A DNA stretch of 64,000 bases from contig JAKSGN010000002.1 in NCBI GenBank assembly GCA_024180945.1, positions 1,612,001 to 1,676,000 on the forward strand, given 5' to 3'. This DNA is from Macrophomina tecta. Taxonomy: Eukaryota; Ascomycota; Dothideomycetes; Botryosphaeriales; Botryosphaeriaceae. Position 1 is the first letter of the stretch. The number at the start of each line of letters is the position of its first letter. The notes beneath the pieces are model-generated. The model was given only the letters and a program-made list of their open reading frames with translations. It had not been told where the DNA came from and did not search any database. The translations under genes and the position numbers were made by a program. Positions 23,832-34,300 of this stretch are shown here, piece by piece.

Positions 23832-24980
23832 TCAAAGCATTGATGCTCCGGCCACCACTGCTGTCGCGTGACCGCGCACCAGCGCGTGCGGACGGACGGG
23901 CCGCGGCGCCTGGATGATGGGCCGTCGGCTCTCGTCCCTTCGAGTGTATTTTGGCGAGTCCGCGCGGACAGCAGCGAGCCTCTTCTTCGGCGCCGCCGGC
24001 GGAGACGGGAGCTTGCGGGCCGGCGCGTGCGGTACCTTCGGCTGCAGAGGCGGATTCGCCTTCTCTGCGGGGGCAATGCCATAGTGCCCTGGCCGGTAGG
24101 GGGCCGGATGCCCGGGCCGACACCACGCATCGGCGTAATGTGAGCAGGATGGCCTCGGATAGTCGCCCAGTCCGGGCGGCAGCGGAGGCCAGATGCTGGT
24201 CATCGTCACATCCTCTGCCCGCCGCTCGTTCGGTATCTTCCGAGCTATTTTGGGAACGGCAGAGGGCATTTCGCGCTGCTGCGCTGGCTGGGCCTCGTGC
24301 GGGAACTCAAGGCAGCAGTGCGGGTATTGCCAGGCGGGCTGAGTTTCAAGGACCAGGCGTGGACGGACTTGTGGCTCGGCTGACGCCAGGTGTAGCCGAG
24401 GTCGGCCGGGAGATGTCTTGCCCTCTTGATAATAGTGGCTCTTTGGTAGGAAGTCCTGCGAGTCCAGGCGTGGGTATCCATTGGGCGCTCCATAGCAGAC
24501 TGCGGGTGGCTCCGGTTCAGTGTTGTGAAAATTTGGTTGGTAGACACGCGGAGGTGGCAGAACGAGAGTTTCTGAATAGGCCTCTTCCAATGGGCTCGGG
24601 AAATGAGAATCGCGCCTCCGCTCCTTCTTCACCAGTATGTAGCCGCCGTCCATTGTGAGCAGAACGTCGGGTAGATTCCAGCAGCGCGTCCAAGTAGATG
24701 CCATTTCGATCAAGTAGTCTCGAACCCAGTCCTCAAAGGATATCTTGTCTTCTCGGGTATCGCAGCGACCTTCCAGTGCAGCAAGGGCTTTCGCGCGGTG
24801 CCACAATATATCTTCGAGCTCTTTCTCACCCGGAAGCCCGCTGGCCGTTGAGCACATTGATGAGATAGTTTGGAAGGGAGGTAAGAACGGGGATCTTTGC
24901 ACGAAGATCTCAAGGATCGCTCTAAGTATTGTGTCTGAGCATGCCTGCTCAGAAGACGTAATGTGACCGTAACACGTCAT
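23832..24980 (-). CDS. Uncharacterised Pro-rich protein
   Basis: A single frame of 382 codons. Residues 1-130 look folded: two acidic helical stretches (GEKELEDILWHRAKALAALE, then EDWVRDYLIEMASTWTRCWN). The rest is Pro/Arg-rich and probably disordered, with tyrosine-proline motifs such as YRPGHYGIAP. The start may instead be the Met at residue 42. No domain is recognised and no neighbour suggests a role. Confidence 0.55.
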   Translation of the reverse strand: MTCYGHITSSEQACSDTILRAILEIFVQRSPFLPPFQTISSMCSTASGLPGEKELEDILWHRAKALAALEGRCDTREDKISFEDWVRDYLIEMASTWTRCWNLPDVLLTMDGGYILVKKERRRDSHFPSPLEEAYSETLVLPPPRVYQPNFHNTEPEPPAVCYGAPNGYPRLDSQDFLPKSHYYQEGKTSPGRPRLHLASAEPQVRPRLVLETQPAWQYPHCCLEFPHEAQPAQQREMPSAVPKIARKIPNERRAEDVTMTSIWPPLPPGLGDYPRPSCSHYADAWCRPGHPAPYRPGHYGIAPAEKANPPLQPKVPHAPARKLPSPPAAPKKRLAAVRADSPKYTRRDESRRPIIQAPRPVRPHALVRGHATAVVAGASML

Positions 24981-25328
24981 TAAAACTGCCGGGCGCTCCT
25001 ACGAGAGGCTGGTCTGGCTGCTTCCAGCCCGTCTGTAGATCATCCGATATCGATTTCCACTTCATCGGTAGCGAGGTCTCGAGCAGCGAGAAGGTTGGGT
25101 ATATCCAACCACCCCCGCAGTTTGACCGGAATGCTTCTAACTATTGTATAAATTGGCGAGCACGATCTTAGCGATCATAAAGAACGTGCTATATGAAGGC
25201 GATCACAGAAAATTACAGGTATGAGGCGCCAGCCCTCCAACCTCCGCGCAATGCTCCCTTTTCTCAGACGGACACCGGGTCCATCCAGCCACTTCCGGGA
25301 ATCTACCGCACACTGCAAGTACGAAGGC
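24981..25328. other. Short intergenic gap
   Basis: About 350 bp between two minus-strand genes. It would hold the terminator of the glycosyltransferase gene and the promoter of the downstream unknown gene. Nothing distinctive is seen. Confidence 0.5.
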
Positions 25329-27360
25329 TCAGGCCTTGCAGAGTAGAAAGCGATGAGCTATGAAAAAATTGAAAACATTCAAGACCAAGATGGGTATGAT
25401 ATTCCACCACTCGAGGCCAAGCAAGATCCTGTAGACGATTGCTGCAATGAGTGCCGATTCCCATACTATCAACCATCCCCAGGCGAGGATGCGCATGTTG
25501 CGGTACTTGTTGTTCTTATGTGCCTTTGCGTCTCCAGAGGGAGCCCAGGCCAGGCCGTTCCCAAAAAGCCGGTCTTTGATGGCGTTGAGGTACGCGTACT
25601 GTTGGATTACCATGACGTATTGCACATTGAGGCCATATGACGCCTTTGCCCAAAATCGGAGGCAGATGACTCCGTACAAGATGCTAGGAACGGCGAAGGC
25701 GAGATTGTAAAACTTGAAAAATTCAGGCCGAACCCACAAGAGCAACATCCCTGGAAGCGGGTTGATGAAGATGCTAAGGGATAGCGCAGAGTAGTACATC
25801 ATGCCCGACAAATAACATACTTTCTGGATGAAAGAGAGCTTGGATCTCCAGAACTCTGGGTTTGTGAGGAGAGTTGTGGAACCCATGCACCAGCGCATTT
25901 GCTGGGAGAAAAACGCGCGGGGATTGTCAGGGCAGACGCCGGCAGCAAGACACAGAGGAACGTACTCGACCGTCCACCCACGGTCAACAGCCCCAAAACC
26001 AGTGTGGACATCTTCGGAATATCCGATCTCTGCAGTGCCGCCCACCTCAGCCAGAGCTTCACGACGGTACACGGCATTGCTGCCCACGCAGATCGAGGCC
26101 CCCCAACGGTTGCGGTTGACCTGAACAACGCGGTAGAAAAGCTCTTGACAGGCGCCGGCACCCTGCTCCACCCATGTGTGCTCAGGCAAAGTTCGGAAGA
26201 ACTGAGGAGACTGGACGATCGCACTTTTTGGGTTGCACAAGTGATGCGGGAGAAGCTCGCGGATAAAGTCCGGACGTGGGCAGAAGTCGGCATCGAAAAT
26301 GACGAAAAAGTCACCGGCAGTGCGTGAGAAGGCCCAACGGAGGTTGCCCGCTTTCTTCAACCTGGGTCGGTCATCCCGTACCATGTAGGTGAAGCCGTAC
26401 TGCTGAGCCAGCCTCTCAACAGACTCCATCGCACCGTCATCCAGAACGTACACGCGCAGCTTGTCTTTGGGATATTCCAGGGCCCGGATATGCTTGTACG
26501 TATTCTCCAGGATTTCCAAGGGCTCCTTGCAACAAGGCAGATATATGTCGACAGTGGGCGCATTCGCTTCTGTTATGGGATAGTCCTGGAGAAGCTTCTC
26601 GTGATTCTTGAAGTCCCAGTCTCTGCCGACGATGCCCACCAAGTAAGAGATGAAGAGATAAAGCTGTAGCAGGAATGCAAGGACTCCGAACCAGGCAAAG
26701 TAGACTGAGGACAGCACAAAAAGCCACATTCCAGCGGAAAGACTCAGGAAAGAGACACATCCGATGGCGTAGAGTGGTATCCGGTTCGTCTTCAGGTAAG
26801 AATACTTTTCTGTGTCGGTGGGACAGTAGGGAAGGACAAGCGGTGGCTCCACTCGCGGTGCGTAAATGGCAAAAAATTCCTCCTTGATGCGAAAAAATCC
26901 ACTTGTAGGCGGTTTTCGAATATCAGTACCGCTCTTCTCCTTCTCAGGTTCAACAACTGCAGGGGAGACCGCTCTGCTGATGTCAATTTCAGATCCTGAA
27001 GGGTCGGAGAAGGCAGAGGTAGGCGAAATTTCGGGGAGTGAAGGTTTTGGTACCTGCGTTTGTCAATGGGCTGCCTTTCTTAGCTACTGAGTAGTTACTT
27101 ACGAGATCGGGCGGACTGCTCTGCGCAGCTCCATTTTCTGTTATGCTCTCGATAGTTGCCCTCGTACACTCTCCCGCCTCACTAGAAGCTTCTGATCCAT
27201 GGATGGATTCGCTCGCTTCTGAACTTTCCCCTGAGGTGTTGGGTGATACGGGCATAGAGTCCAGACGTTGACGCTCCAAAGGAACCTTTCCCGGCATAGG
27301 CCCCGGGGATTCTCCATGCGAGGCCAAGCTGACCACGTTGCTGGATATCTGCTGAGCCAT
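25329..27360 (-). CDS. Processive family-2 glycosyltransferase (cellulose-synthase-like), membrane protein
   Basis: Such enzymes polymerise a sugar from a UDP-sugar and export the chain across the plasma membrane. Exon 1 is 27360-27103 and exon 2 is 27053-25329. The 49-bp intron (GTAAGT to CAG) is in phase and the protein has 660 residues. The first 150 residues are Ser/Glu-rich and cytosolic. Two membrane segments follow (about 180-230), then the GT-A catalytic domain. It has YVLDDGA (about 289-294), FDADF (about 339-343), GYSEDVHTG (about 430-438) and QQMRW (about 470-474): the D, DxD, ED and Q-x2-RW motifs of processive GT2 enzymes. Four or five membrane segments close the protein. The product polymer cannot be read from sequence. 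The divergent neighbour is a UDP-glucose dehydrogenase, pointing to UDP-sugar use. Confidence 0.93.
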
Positions 27361-29058
27361 CTAAAGTGATTTAGATCAACAGAAACACTGATTTGGAGGT
27401 AGTATTTAGATACCTCAAGCGGAAATGGAGCACTTGTGGAGGAAAGAGTTATTCTGCGCTTTCTCGGGGATAGATATCAGAGTAGCATCTCTCTTTCGTG
27501 ATAAATGTTTCGAAGGGTCGGAGTCAGCCTTCACTTAAGGCGTCATTTTGAGTGCGGGACAGAAGGGCATGTGTCCTCAAGTTTGGCTGGGTGCTTCATA
27601 TCTTTGCGGCTTCTCCGATTTTGCTTTCCTGTTTTTTACTCCGTTGCAGTTGATCGAAGGCTCATTCTGTTCATGCTCCGAGCGGCGCAATCTCCACTGC
27701 CTATTCCCTCTTCGTATTAGTTCAATATTGCGGTTCCTGTTGCTCTGTTCTTGACAACGTGGCCGAGCGAGCCAAGAGCGGGATCCGCAAGTGCTCGAAT
27801 CGCCCACCGATCGCATGATCTGAGAAGGTACCGCATACTCGGTAGCTGTTATAGGGCCCAGTATGTGATGCAAAGCCTGTGCGTGGTTCTTGCTGAGACT
27901 TTAACATCCGATTGGGTCGCTTGATCAACGCCACGTATTGTCACTTCTCCTCTTGTGCAATAGCACTCGACCTCGCCGTAACGACGTGACCGAGCTCAGT
28001 TCTTTTTTTTTTTTTTTCTTGAAAGCGCTGAGGAGACATAGATGCTAGTGGCGAATTAGCCTTAAGCTGGAAGAGCTGGGAGACGAACGGACGAAAGAAA
28101 CCTAACGATATACGTGCCCGATGATTTTCAGCTGTTTCTGCATGACAGGCCATGAATCGCGGTACGATCTCGCGTCCGATGGGACATCCGATGACACGCT
28201 CGCTTGTTAAATTCAGCCTTGACGAAGCATAGCACACGTGTGACTGATCTCGCCTGAGCCCCGTCAGCTGTGCGTAAGCAGAGCTGGGCAACCGCAAGGT
28301 GGGCCCGCGTATCGAAACCTATACAGAGCGAAGCGGCCCGATTCGCCCCACTACTCAAAAAGTCGCCCTTTAGGTCTCACTAATTGTGATTGGTTGTCCG
28401 TTTACTCAAATGCCTGGCCTATAGCTCCATTAATTGCGAGCCAAACGCCTCTACCGAGTACGGATCCATCGGCTATTCCAAAATCCGAGACATGCTCCCT
28501 TTTCAGCCAGTCAAATGGCGTGACGTCGGGTTGAGCGCCATGAACTTTGACAAATCTCGGCGAGGACAGTCTATTGAGTTGGCAAACAACCTCTTCTGCC
28601 GTTATTTTCCAATGGAAAACGGCTTTGTACTGCATTGACTAAAAATTTTATCCACCCGTCCTTTGACCGGCAATTCCGAAAGCATCGCGAAACCGAAGGG
28701 TGGAGATAAGGTTCCGTGGCAAAGAACAGCCAGAAAATTTTGAACGGACACATGGCCGCATCTGGCTGCGGAGGCTCGCATCGACGAGCTTGATTGAGTT
28801 CCGACAAGGAGTCTAGCACTGACGTGAGGATGGAGCCATCAGCCAATGGCTTCAGTCAGTCCCACAATCCCGGAACACCTTCCACCGTGATACCGCTGTG
28901 GAGGCGAGGATAGGATGGGTTTTTGGCGTGATATGCTGAGGATAAAAGGCTCTAGAGATCCGGAGCCAGAAAAACCTCTGAGCATGCGAAGCCTACTACT
29001 TGTTTCATGTCATTCGTTCCTTGACGCATCATCCATTCCACATCCTCACCTGCTCATC
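27361..29058. promoter_or_regulatory. Shared 1.7-kb divergent promoter region of GT2 and UDP-glucose dehydrogenase
   Basis: The two start codons point away from each other. The stretch has a T run at 28003-28018 and no convincing open frame. A TATA-like element for the dehydrogenase is listed separately. Confidence 0.6.
28941..28948 (+). promoter_or_regulatory. TATA-like box of UDP-glucose dehydrogenase gene
   Basis: GATAAAAG lies about 117 bp upstream of the ATG at 29059. Its position inside the longer open frame that begins at 28915 argues that 28915 is not the true start. Confidence 0.5.
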
Positions 29059-30828
29059 ATGAGTTCTTCACCGAGCAAAGATGATTACTATTTCTCTTCC
29101 ACTAGTGGAAGCTTTTGTTCATCCCCCGTCTCTGTTTCCACTCCCATAACACCTCCTGATCCAGAGACGTGTATGCTTCCGACCTCTGGTGGGAAAAAGC
29201 AACAGCCCGACTTCATTGTGCCGCACACTAAACGCCCAGTTCTCAGTGTTTGCTGTGTCGGTGCAGGGTTTGTGGGCGGTCCGACTGCGGCTATCATTGC
29301 ATACCACAACCGAAGCATCCAAGTCAACGTGGTGGACCTGGATGCAAGGAAGATCAGAAAGTGGAACTCCGCGCATCTTCCAGTGCACGAGCCCGGGCTC
29401 CAAGACGTAGTGCGCGTCGTAAGGGATGGGTGCGGGGAGGTTGGAGGGAAGGAACAGCGAAAACCTAACCTCATATTCTCCACAGACGTCATTGGTCACA
29501 TATCCTCCGCCGACATCATATTTCTCGCCGTGAACACGCCAACCAAAGAGCGTGGTCAAGGAGCCGGACGGGCCGCCGACCTGAGTGCCCTGGAAGCGGC
29601 TACGCGCTCTGTGGCGCTCGCGGCCAAACCCGGCGCCATCATTGTGGAGAAGAGCACCGTCCCGGTCCGGACGGCGGATGTGGTTCGCAGGACACTTGCC
29701 CTGCACCGCCCTCAGGAACACTTTGAGGTCTTGTCCAATCCGGAGTTTCTTGCCGAGGGCACAGCTGTGTCTGACCTCATGAATCCCGACCGAGTTCTCA
29801 TTGGCTCAGCTCCAACCATGTCTGGCGCGGCTGCTGCGGAGGTCCTGTCAAGTGTCTACGAAGCCTGGGTTCCTCGGGAGCGTATCTGCACCACGACGCT
29901 TTACAGTTCGGAATTGACAAAGCTCACCGCCAATGCAATGCTCGCCCAGCGCATCTCATCCATAAATTCCATCGCGGCCGTTTGTGAAGCAACTGGGGCT
30001 GATGTGCACGAGATCGCCCGAGTCGTGGGCATGGACCACCGCGTTGGTTCGCAGTTCCTCGGAGCGGGTGTGGGCTTCGGCGGATCCTGTTTCAAAAAAG
30101 ACATATCAAACCTGGTCTACATCGCAGAGTCTCTGCATCTTCCGGCGGTTGCCGCATATTGGGATCAGGTGCTGAAAATGAATGAGTGGCAACAAACGCG
30201 CTTTGCCGACCGCATCATCAACTGCCTCAACGGCTCCCTCCGCAGGAAGAAAGTCACCATCCTCGGCTATGCGTTCAAAGCAAACACCAATGACACAAGA
30301 GAGACCCCAGCCGTCGAGGTGATCCGCAAGCTGCTCCCAGAGTCGCCCAAGGAGATCGCCATCTACGACCCAGGATGCAACACTCTGGATGTCATGAACG
30401 GCCTTCAAGCAATTTTTGGTAGCGAGGCCGAACACATCGTCCCATACAGCGACCCTTACGCGGCGTGCTCAGGAGCGGCCGCCCTGGCAATTGTCACGGA
30501 ATGGGACCAGTTCCGGCTCGGGACCCAGAAGAAACAGGCTGCTGGCGGCCTCAAGGCAGCAATGCCGCAATTGATGCGCGCAGCCGTCGACCGCAATCTC
30601 CGCCCAGATCTTCCTTGCCCGGACGACTGCAATGATTGTCTCCAGGGATCTGTGCTGAAAGCTGCGCCTCAGAGCATTAGCACGTCGCAGCGCTTGGACT
30701 ACCGTCGCATCGCTGGCGCGATGCAAACGCCGAAGTGGATCTTCGACGGCCGTGGGGTGATCAATAGAAGCAGCCTGGAGAGATTGGAAGCTGGGTTTGT
30801 CTTGGAATCTGTCGGCGTCGGTAATTAA
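29059..30828 (+). CDS. UDP-glucose 6-dehydrogenase
   Basis: Oxidises UDP-glucose to UDP-glucuronate using two NAD+ in the cytosol. One uninterrupted exon encodes 589 residues. The Rossmann motif is VGAGFVGGPTAA (about residues 67-77), with the acidic end of strand 2 at VVDLDARKI. NTPTKE and GAIIVEKSTVPV follow. FLAEGTAVSDLMNPDRVLIG and ELTKLTANAMLAQRISSIN come next. The catalytic cysteine is in GVGFGGSCFKKD (about residue 343), followed by the UDP-binding C-terminal block with GYAFKANTNDTRETPA. The frame is open upstream to ATG 28915, but that extension contains a TATA-like sequence and the ATG at 29059 follows a C-rich leader, so 29059 is preferred. It is divergent from the GT2 gene. A retrotransposon begins 88 bp after its stop codon. 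Confidence 0.95.
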   Translation: MSSSPSKDDYYFSSTSGSFCSSPVSVSTPITPPDPETCMLPTSGGKKQQPDFIVPHTKRPVLSVCCVGAGFVGGPTAAIIAYHNRSIQVNVVDLDARKIRKWNSAHLPVHEPGLQDVVRVVRDGCGEVGGKEQRKPNLIFSTDVIGHISSADIIFLAVNTPTKERGQGAGRAADLSALEAATRSVALAAKPGAIIVEKSTVPVRTADVVRRTLALHRPQEHFEVLSNPEFLAEGTAVSDLMNPDRVLIGSAPTMSGAAAAEVLSSVYEAWVPRERICTTTLYSSELTKLTANAMLAQRISSINSIAAVCEATGADVHEIARVVGMDHRVGSQFLGAGVGFGGSCFKKDISNLVYIAESLHLPAVAAYWDQVLKMNEWQQTRFADRIINCLNGSLRRKKVTILGYAFKANTNDTRETPAVEVIRKLLPESPKEIAIYDPGCNTLDVMNGLQAIFGSEAEHIVPYSDPYAACSGAAALAIVTEWDQFRLGTQKKQAAGGLKAAMPQLMRAAVDRNLRPDLPCPDDCNDCLQGSVLKAAPQSISTSQRLDYRRIAGAMQTPKWIFDGRGVINRSSLERLEAGFVLESVGVGN

Positions 30829-30916
30829 GGGCAGGTGTAAGCTCGATGGCGCTGGTTGTTGTCGGCCTAATTCCTTGATCTGTTATATCCATTGTAGTAA
30901 TCCATTAATGCGAATA

Positions 30917-31144
30917 TGTCAGACTATTTTGCCTTATTGCTACAGATCAGCATCTACTCTTTGCCACCTCCTCACTACTCCTCATCTTCACAAGCTTCGG
31001 ATAGCAATATCGGCTTCTATTCTCCTCGGTTATTCAAGCACTCATTTATGTATATAAGCAAAGCATACCTACCTCCCTCTCAGGAGACAGGCAGAATCTA
31101 CTCTCTTTCTGACCTCACTACTCTTCACTCACCCAAATTCAACA
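30917..31144 (+). repeat. 5' long terminal repeat
   Basis: 228 bp, TGTCAG at the left end and TTCAACA at the right. It contains a TATATAAG promoter element near 31051, so transcription should start within the LTR. Confidence 0.97.
31051..31058 (+). promoter_or_regulatory. TATA box within the 5' LTR
   Basis: TATATAAG, 95 bp before the right edge of the LTR; the same element is in the 3' LTR at about 36155. Confidence 0.6.
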
Positions 31145-31156
31145 GTTATGAGCCCG
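31145..31156 (+). other. Putative primer binding site, complementary to the anticodon arm of initiator tRNA-Met
   Basis: The bases right after the LTR read GTTATGAGCCCG. Their complement, CGGGCTCATAAC, contains GGGCTCATAAC, the anticodon stem-loop of eukaryotic initiator tRNA-Met with anticodon CAT. This implies priming by a half-tRNA, as known for Drosophila copia, not by the tRNA 3' end. Confidence 0.6.
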
Positions 31157-31380
31157 GGGAGCGCCAAGACTACCCCACTTCTAAGCTCTTTGCTGATCAA
31201 CTCGTCTACTCAAACGAGTACTCTTTACTGACACGCAACTGCTGTCAGAACTGCGGCTTCTGTCCGGTTACAGGCTACGGCGACTGAACCAAATACTCTC
31301 AAACCGGAGCCACGCTGGCTACCACCACTACTCGGATCCAACTGGACCAACGACTTCGACAATTACTACTCACTGACAAC

Positions 31381-34300
31381 ATGGGAGACTCTACTAAGTC
31401 CCACATTCTCACCAAGTCTTCGGACTGGAATCACTGGCTATTCTTAGTGAAAGGAAGAGCTCAGAACACTGACATCTGGGGCCTCGTTGATCCTTCACTA
31501 ACAACCAAACCCGAGGGCACTCCAAAGCCCACGAAACCAACCATCGAGGGCACTGTTACTGCTGACAAGAAGCTCACCTACGACTATGAGATGAGCAACT
31601 ACCGCGCTGACTATGCACTCTACGAGAAACAACAAAAGGCACTTGCTGATCTTGCAACCTACATTCAGGACTCAATTGCTACAAACCTACTGCCCTACAT
31701 CAGCAACACCGATTCTGACAATCATCCCTGGACCTACTTGACGACGCTCAAAGCCAAGCTTGCACCAACCAATGAAGCCACCGACCTAGAGCTTGAGCAG
31801 CAATACAACCAGCTCAAGCGAGGACCAGTCAACCAGAACATCGAGAGATGGCTTCAATCCTGGGAAGAAGTCTACACCAAGGCAAAACAACGAGACATTC
31901 CTCAAGTTAAAGACGACCGACCAGTTAGAGATTTCCTCCTCTCACTTCGAGGCATCGACTCCACCTACTCTCAGATGGAACTGCATATCTTACGAGGCCA
32001 GACTGACAAGCCATCTCTTCACAAAGCTGTTGAGGACTATCGACAACACCTACGGATCGAAAATCTCGAGAAACCCTCTAAGTCTTCGAAACACTCAGCC
32101 TTCCCAGCCACTTTCAAGGGCAAGGAACAGGAAAATAACGACAAGCCACCTTGTATCTGTGGTCTCAATCACTGGTATAAGGAATGCTTCTACTTGAACG
32201 AGGATATACGGCCAAAGCACTGGAAACCGAATAAGGCTGCTCAAACACGTGTCAACGAAAGACTCAAGGATCCAAAAATCAAAGCAAAAGTTGACTATGC
32301 ACTAAATCGAGAAAGAGAAAGACAACCTGGATTCCAATCCACTACTACTGCCAACAGTCAAAGCAAATCTCCTTCAATCGAAGTCGCCTCATTCTCAGTC
32401 ATTAGTCACTCTACAAGAAGAGCCAATACCTCTCTCCAATCATCCTGGATTCTAGACTCTGGAACCGATCATCACATCTGCAACAGCTTTATGCAAGACA
32501 GATTCACACAAACCAGAGCTGCTGAACCAGATGAATACCTCACCTGCGGAGAAACCACTGCACCAATCACGGCCTACGGAACAGTTACCGTGAATGTCAA
32601 GACACCATCTGGAAAGGGCCATATTACTCTCCAAGACGTTGCAATGTCCCCATCTTTCATGGCCAATCTTATATCACTCGACAAAGCTCTCGAAGCAGGA
32701 ATTGACTGGAATCCAAGGACTGGCACTCTCAGCAAAAACAACAACACCTTTTGCTTCACTGAACGACACAATGGTCATTTTTATCTCGAGCGCAACGTAG
32801 CAACTCTCCAAGCTCACTCTTCACTTATTGCATTACAACCAACTGCTTTCGCAACTAAAGCCGCACAGATCACCAACTGGCACCAAATCCTTGGCCACGC
32901 TAGCCAGGAAACTCTTCAACACCTCGAAGAATCCACCAAAGGCACCAGCATCACTCCATCTGATCAACCACTTCAGCACTGTGAGACCTGCGCTCTATCA
33001 AAGGCTCACCGTCTTATCTCGCGATTACCAGACAAGGAAGAAGAACCGTCACAACCCTTCTCGCGCGTCACGTTCGACCTTCTCCAACTTACGCCAGCTT
33101 ACAACGGAGATAGATGGACAGCCCATTTAGCCTGCTCTTCATCAAATTTCATCCTCCCATTCACGTATCGACACAAATCAGACACCGCTGAACTGGCCAT
33201 CTACGGACTCAAAATCATCAAGATACGCTACCATGGCAAAGTTATCTTCTTCAGAACTGATGGAGAAACAACACTCGGAAATACCTTTCTCTCTTATCTT
33301 ATGGACCATGGAATCACACTTGAAACTTCAGCTCCAGCAACACCCGAGCAAAACGGACACTCTGAACGCTCAGGGGGTGTACTTCTCACCAAAGCACGAG
33401 CCATGCGAATTGGAGCCAACCTCCCAGAACGACTTTGGCCTGAAACCATCAGAGCCGCCGCCTATATCCACAACAGGACTCCACTCAAGAAACTCAGCTG
33501 GATCACTCCTTTCGAGAGAGTCACTGGCAATAAACCAAATCTCTCTCACCTTAAGGCCTATGGATGCAAAGCCTACTCTCTACGCAAGGACCTCCCACGC
33601 ACGCACAAGCTTGCTGAACGAGCTTTTATTGGATATCTCGTTGGATACGACTCAACCAACATCTTCCGCATCTGGATTCCAAGCCAGGATAAGGTAATAA
33701 GGACCAGAGACGTCACCTTTGACGAAACGAGCTTCTACGACCCTACCGAAACTGATATCGGCAAAATTCTTGAAAAAGAAGTAATTGAGACCCTCAATAC
33801 TCCTAATCTACCATCAATCTACGGTCTCATGCCTCAGGAAGAATCCGAATCCTCATCCCACTACGAAGGAACAAACGACGCTCAAGCAACCATTCAATCT
33901 CAAGCTGAGAAAGACTCGTCTACCCGTCAATTACCAACACCTTCAGAATCAGTGGAACCCCAAATACAAGCTCTCGTGCCACAAGAAGCTATGGAGCAAC
34001 AAGAACAAGCACAAGAACAAACTGAGCAACGACTTGGACCTCTGCTACCAGCTCAGTATGATACTCCACCACAACCAGGAGCTGCTCCAGGCAACAGAGC
34101 ACCAAGAGGAGCAGATATTGCAGCCGATATCACTGAAGAAACGATCATTCCTGAGAAAAGCTCAAGAAGTTCAAGAAACCAGAATCCAAATTACAGCAAT
34201 GATCCTTTTAAGAAGCCTCGAAAACCACGGAAGGAAGCATACGCTGCAACTCTTGCTCAAACTCAAGTATATCCAAAGTCAACCTTCTACAACGCCTTTT

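Noticed and set aside
23479..24126. 215-codon minus-strand frame overlapping the Pro-rich protein gene
   Set aside because: Off-phase shadow; the 382-codon frame has a folded-looking N-terminus and fits better.
28915..29058. 48-codon N-terminal extension of the UDP-glucose dehydrogenase
   Set aside because: It contains a TATA-like box and a C-rich leader just before ATG 29059, and family members do not need it.
30797..31287. Short frames in the 5' LTR
   Set aside because: They only translate LTR and leader sequence; the same frame reappears in the 3' LTR.
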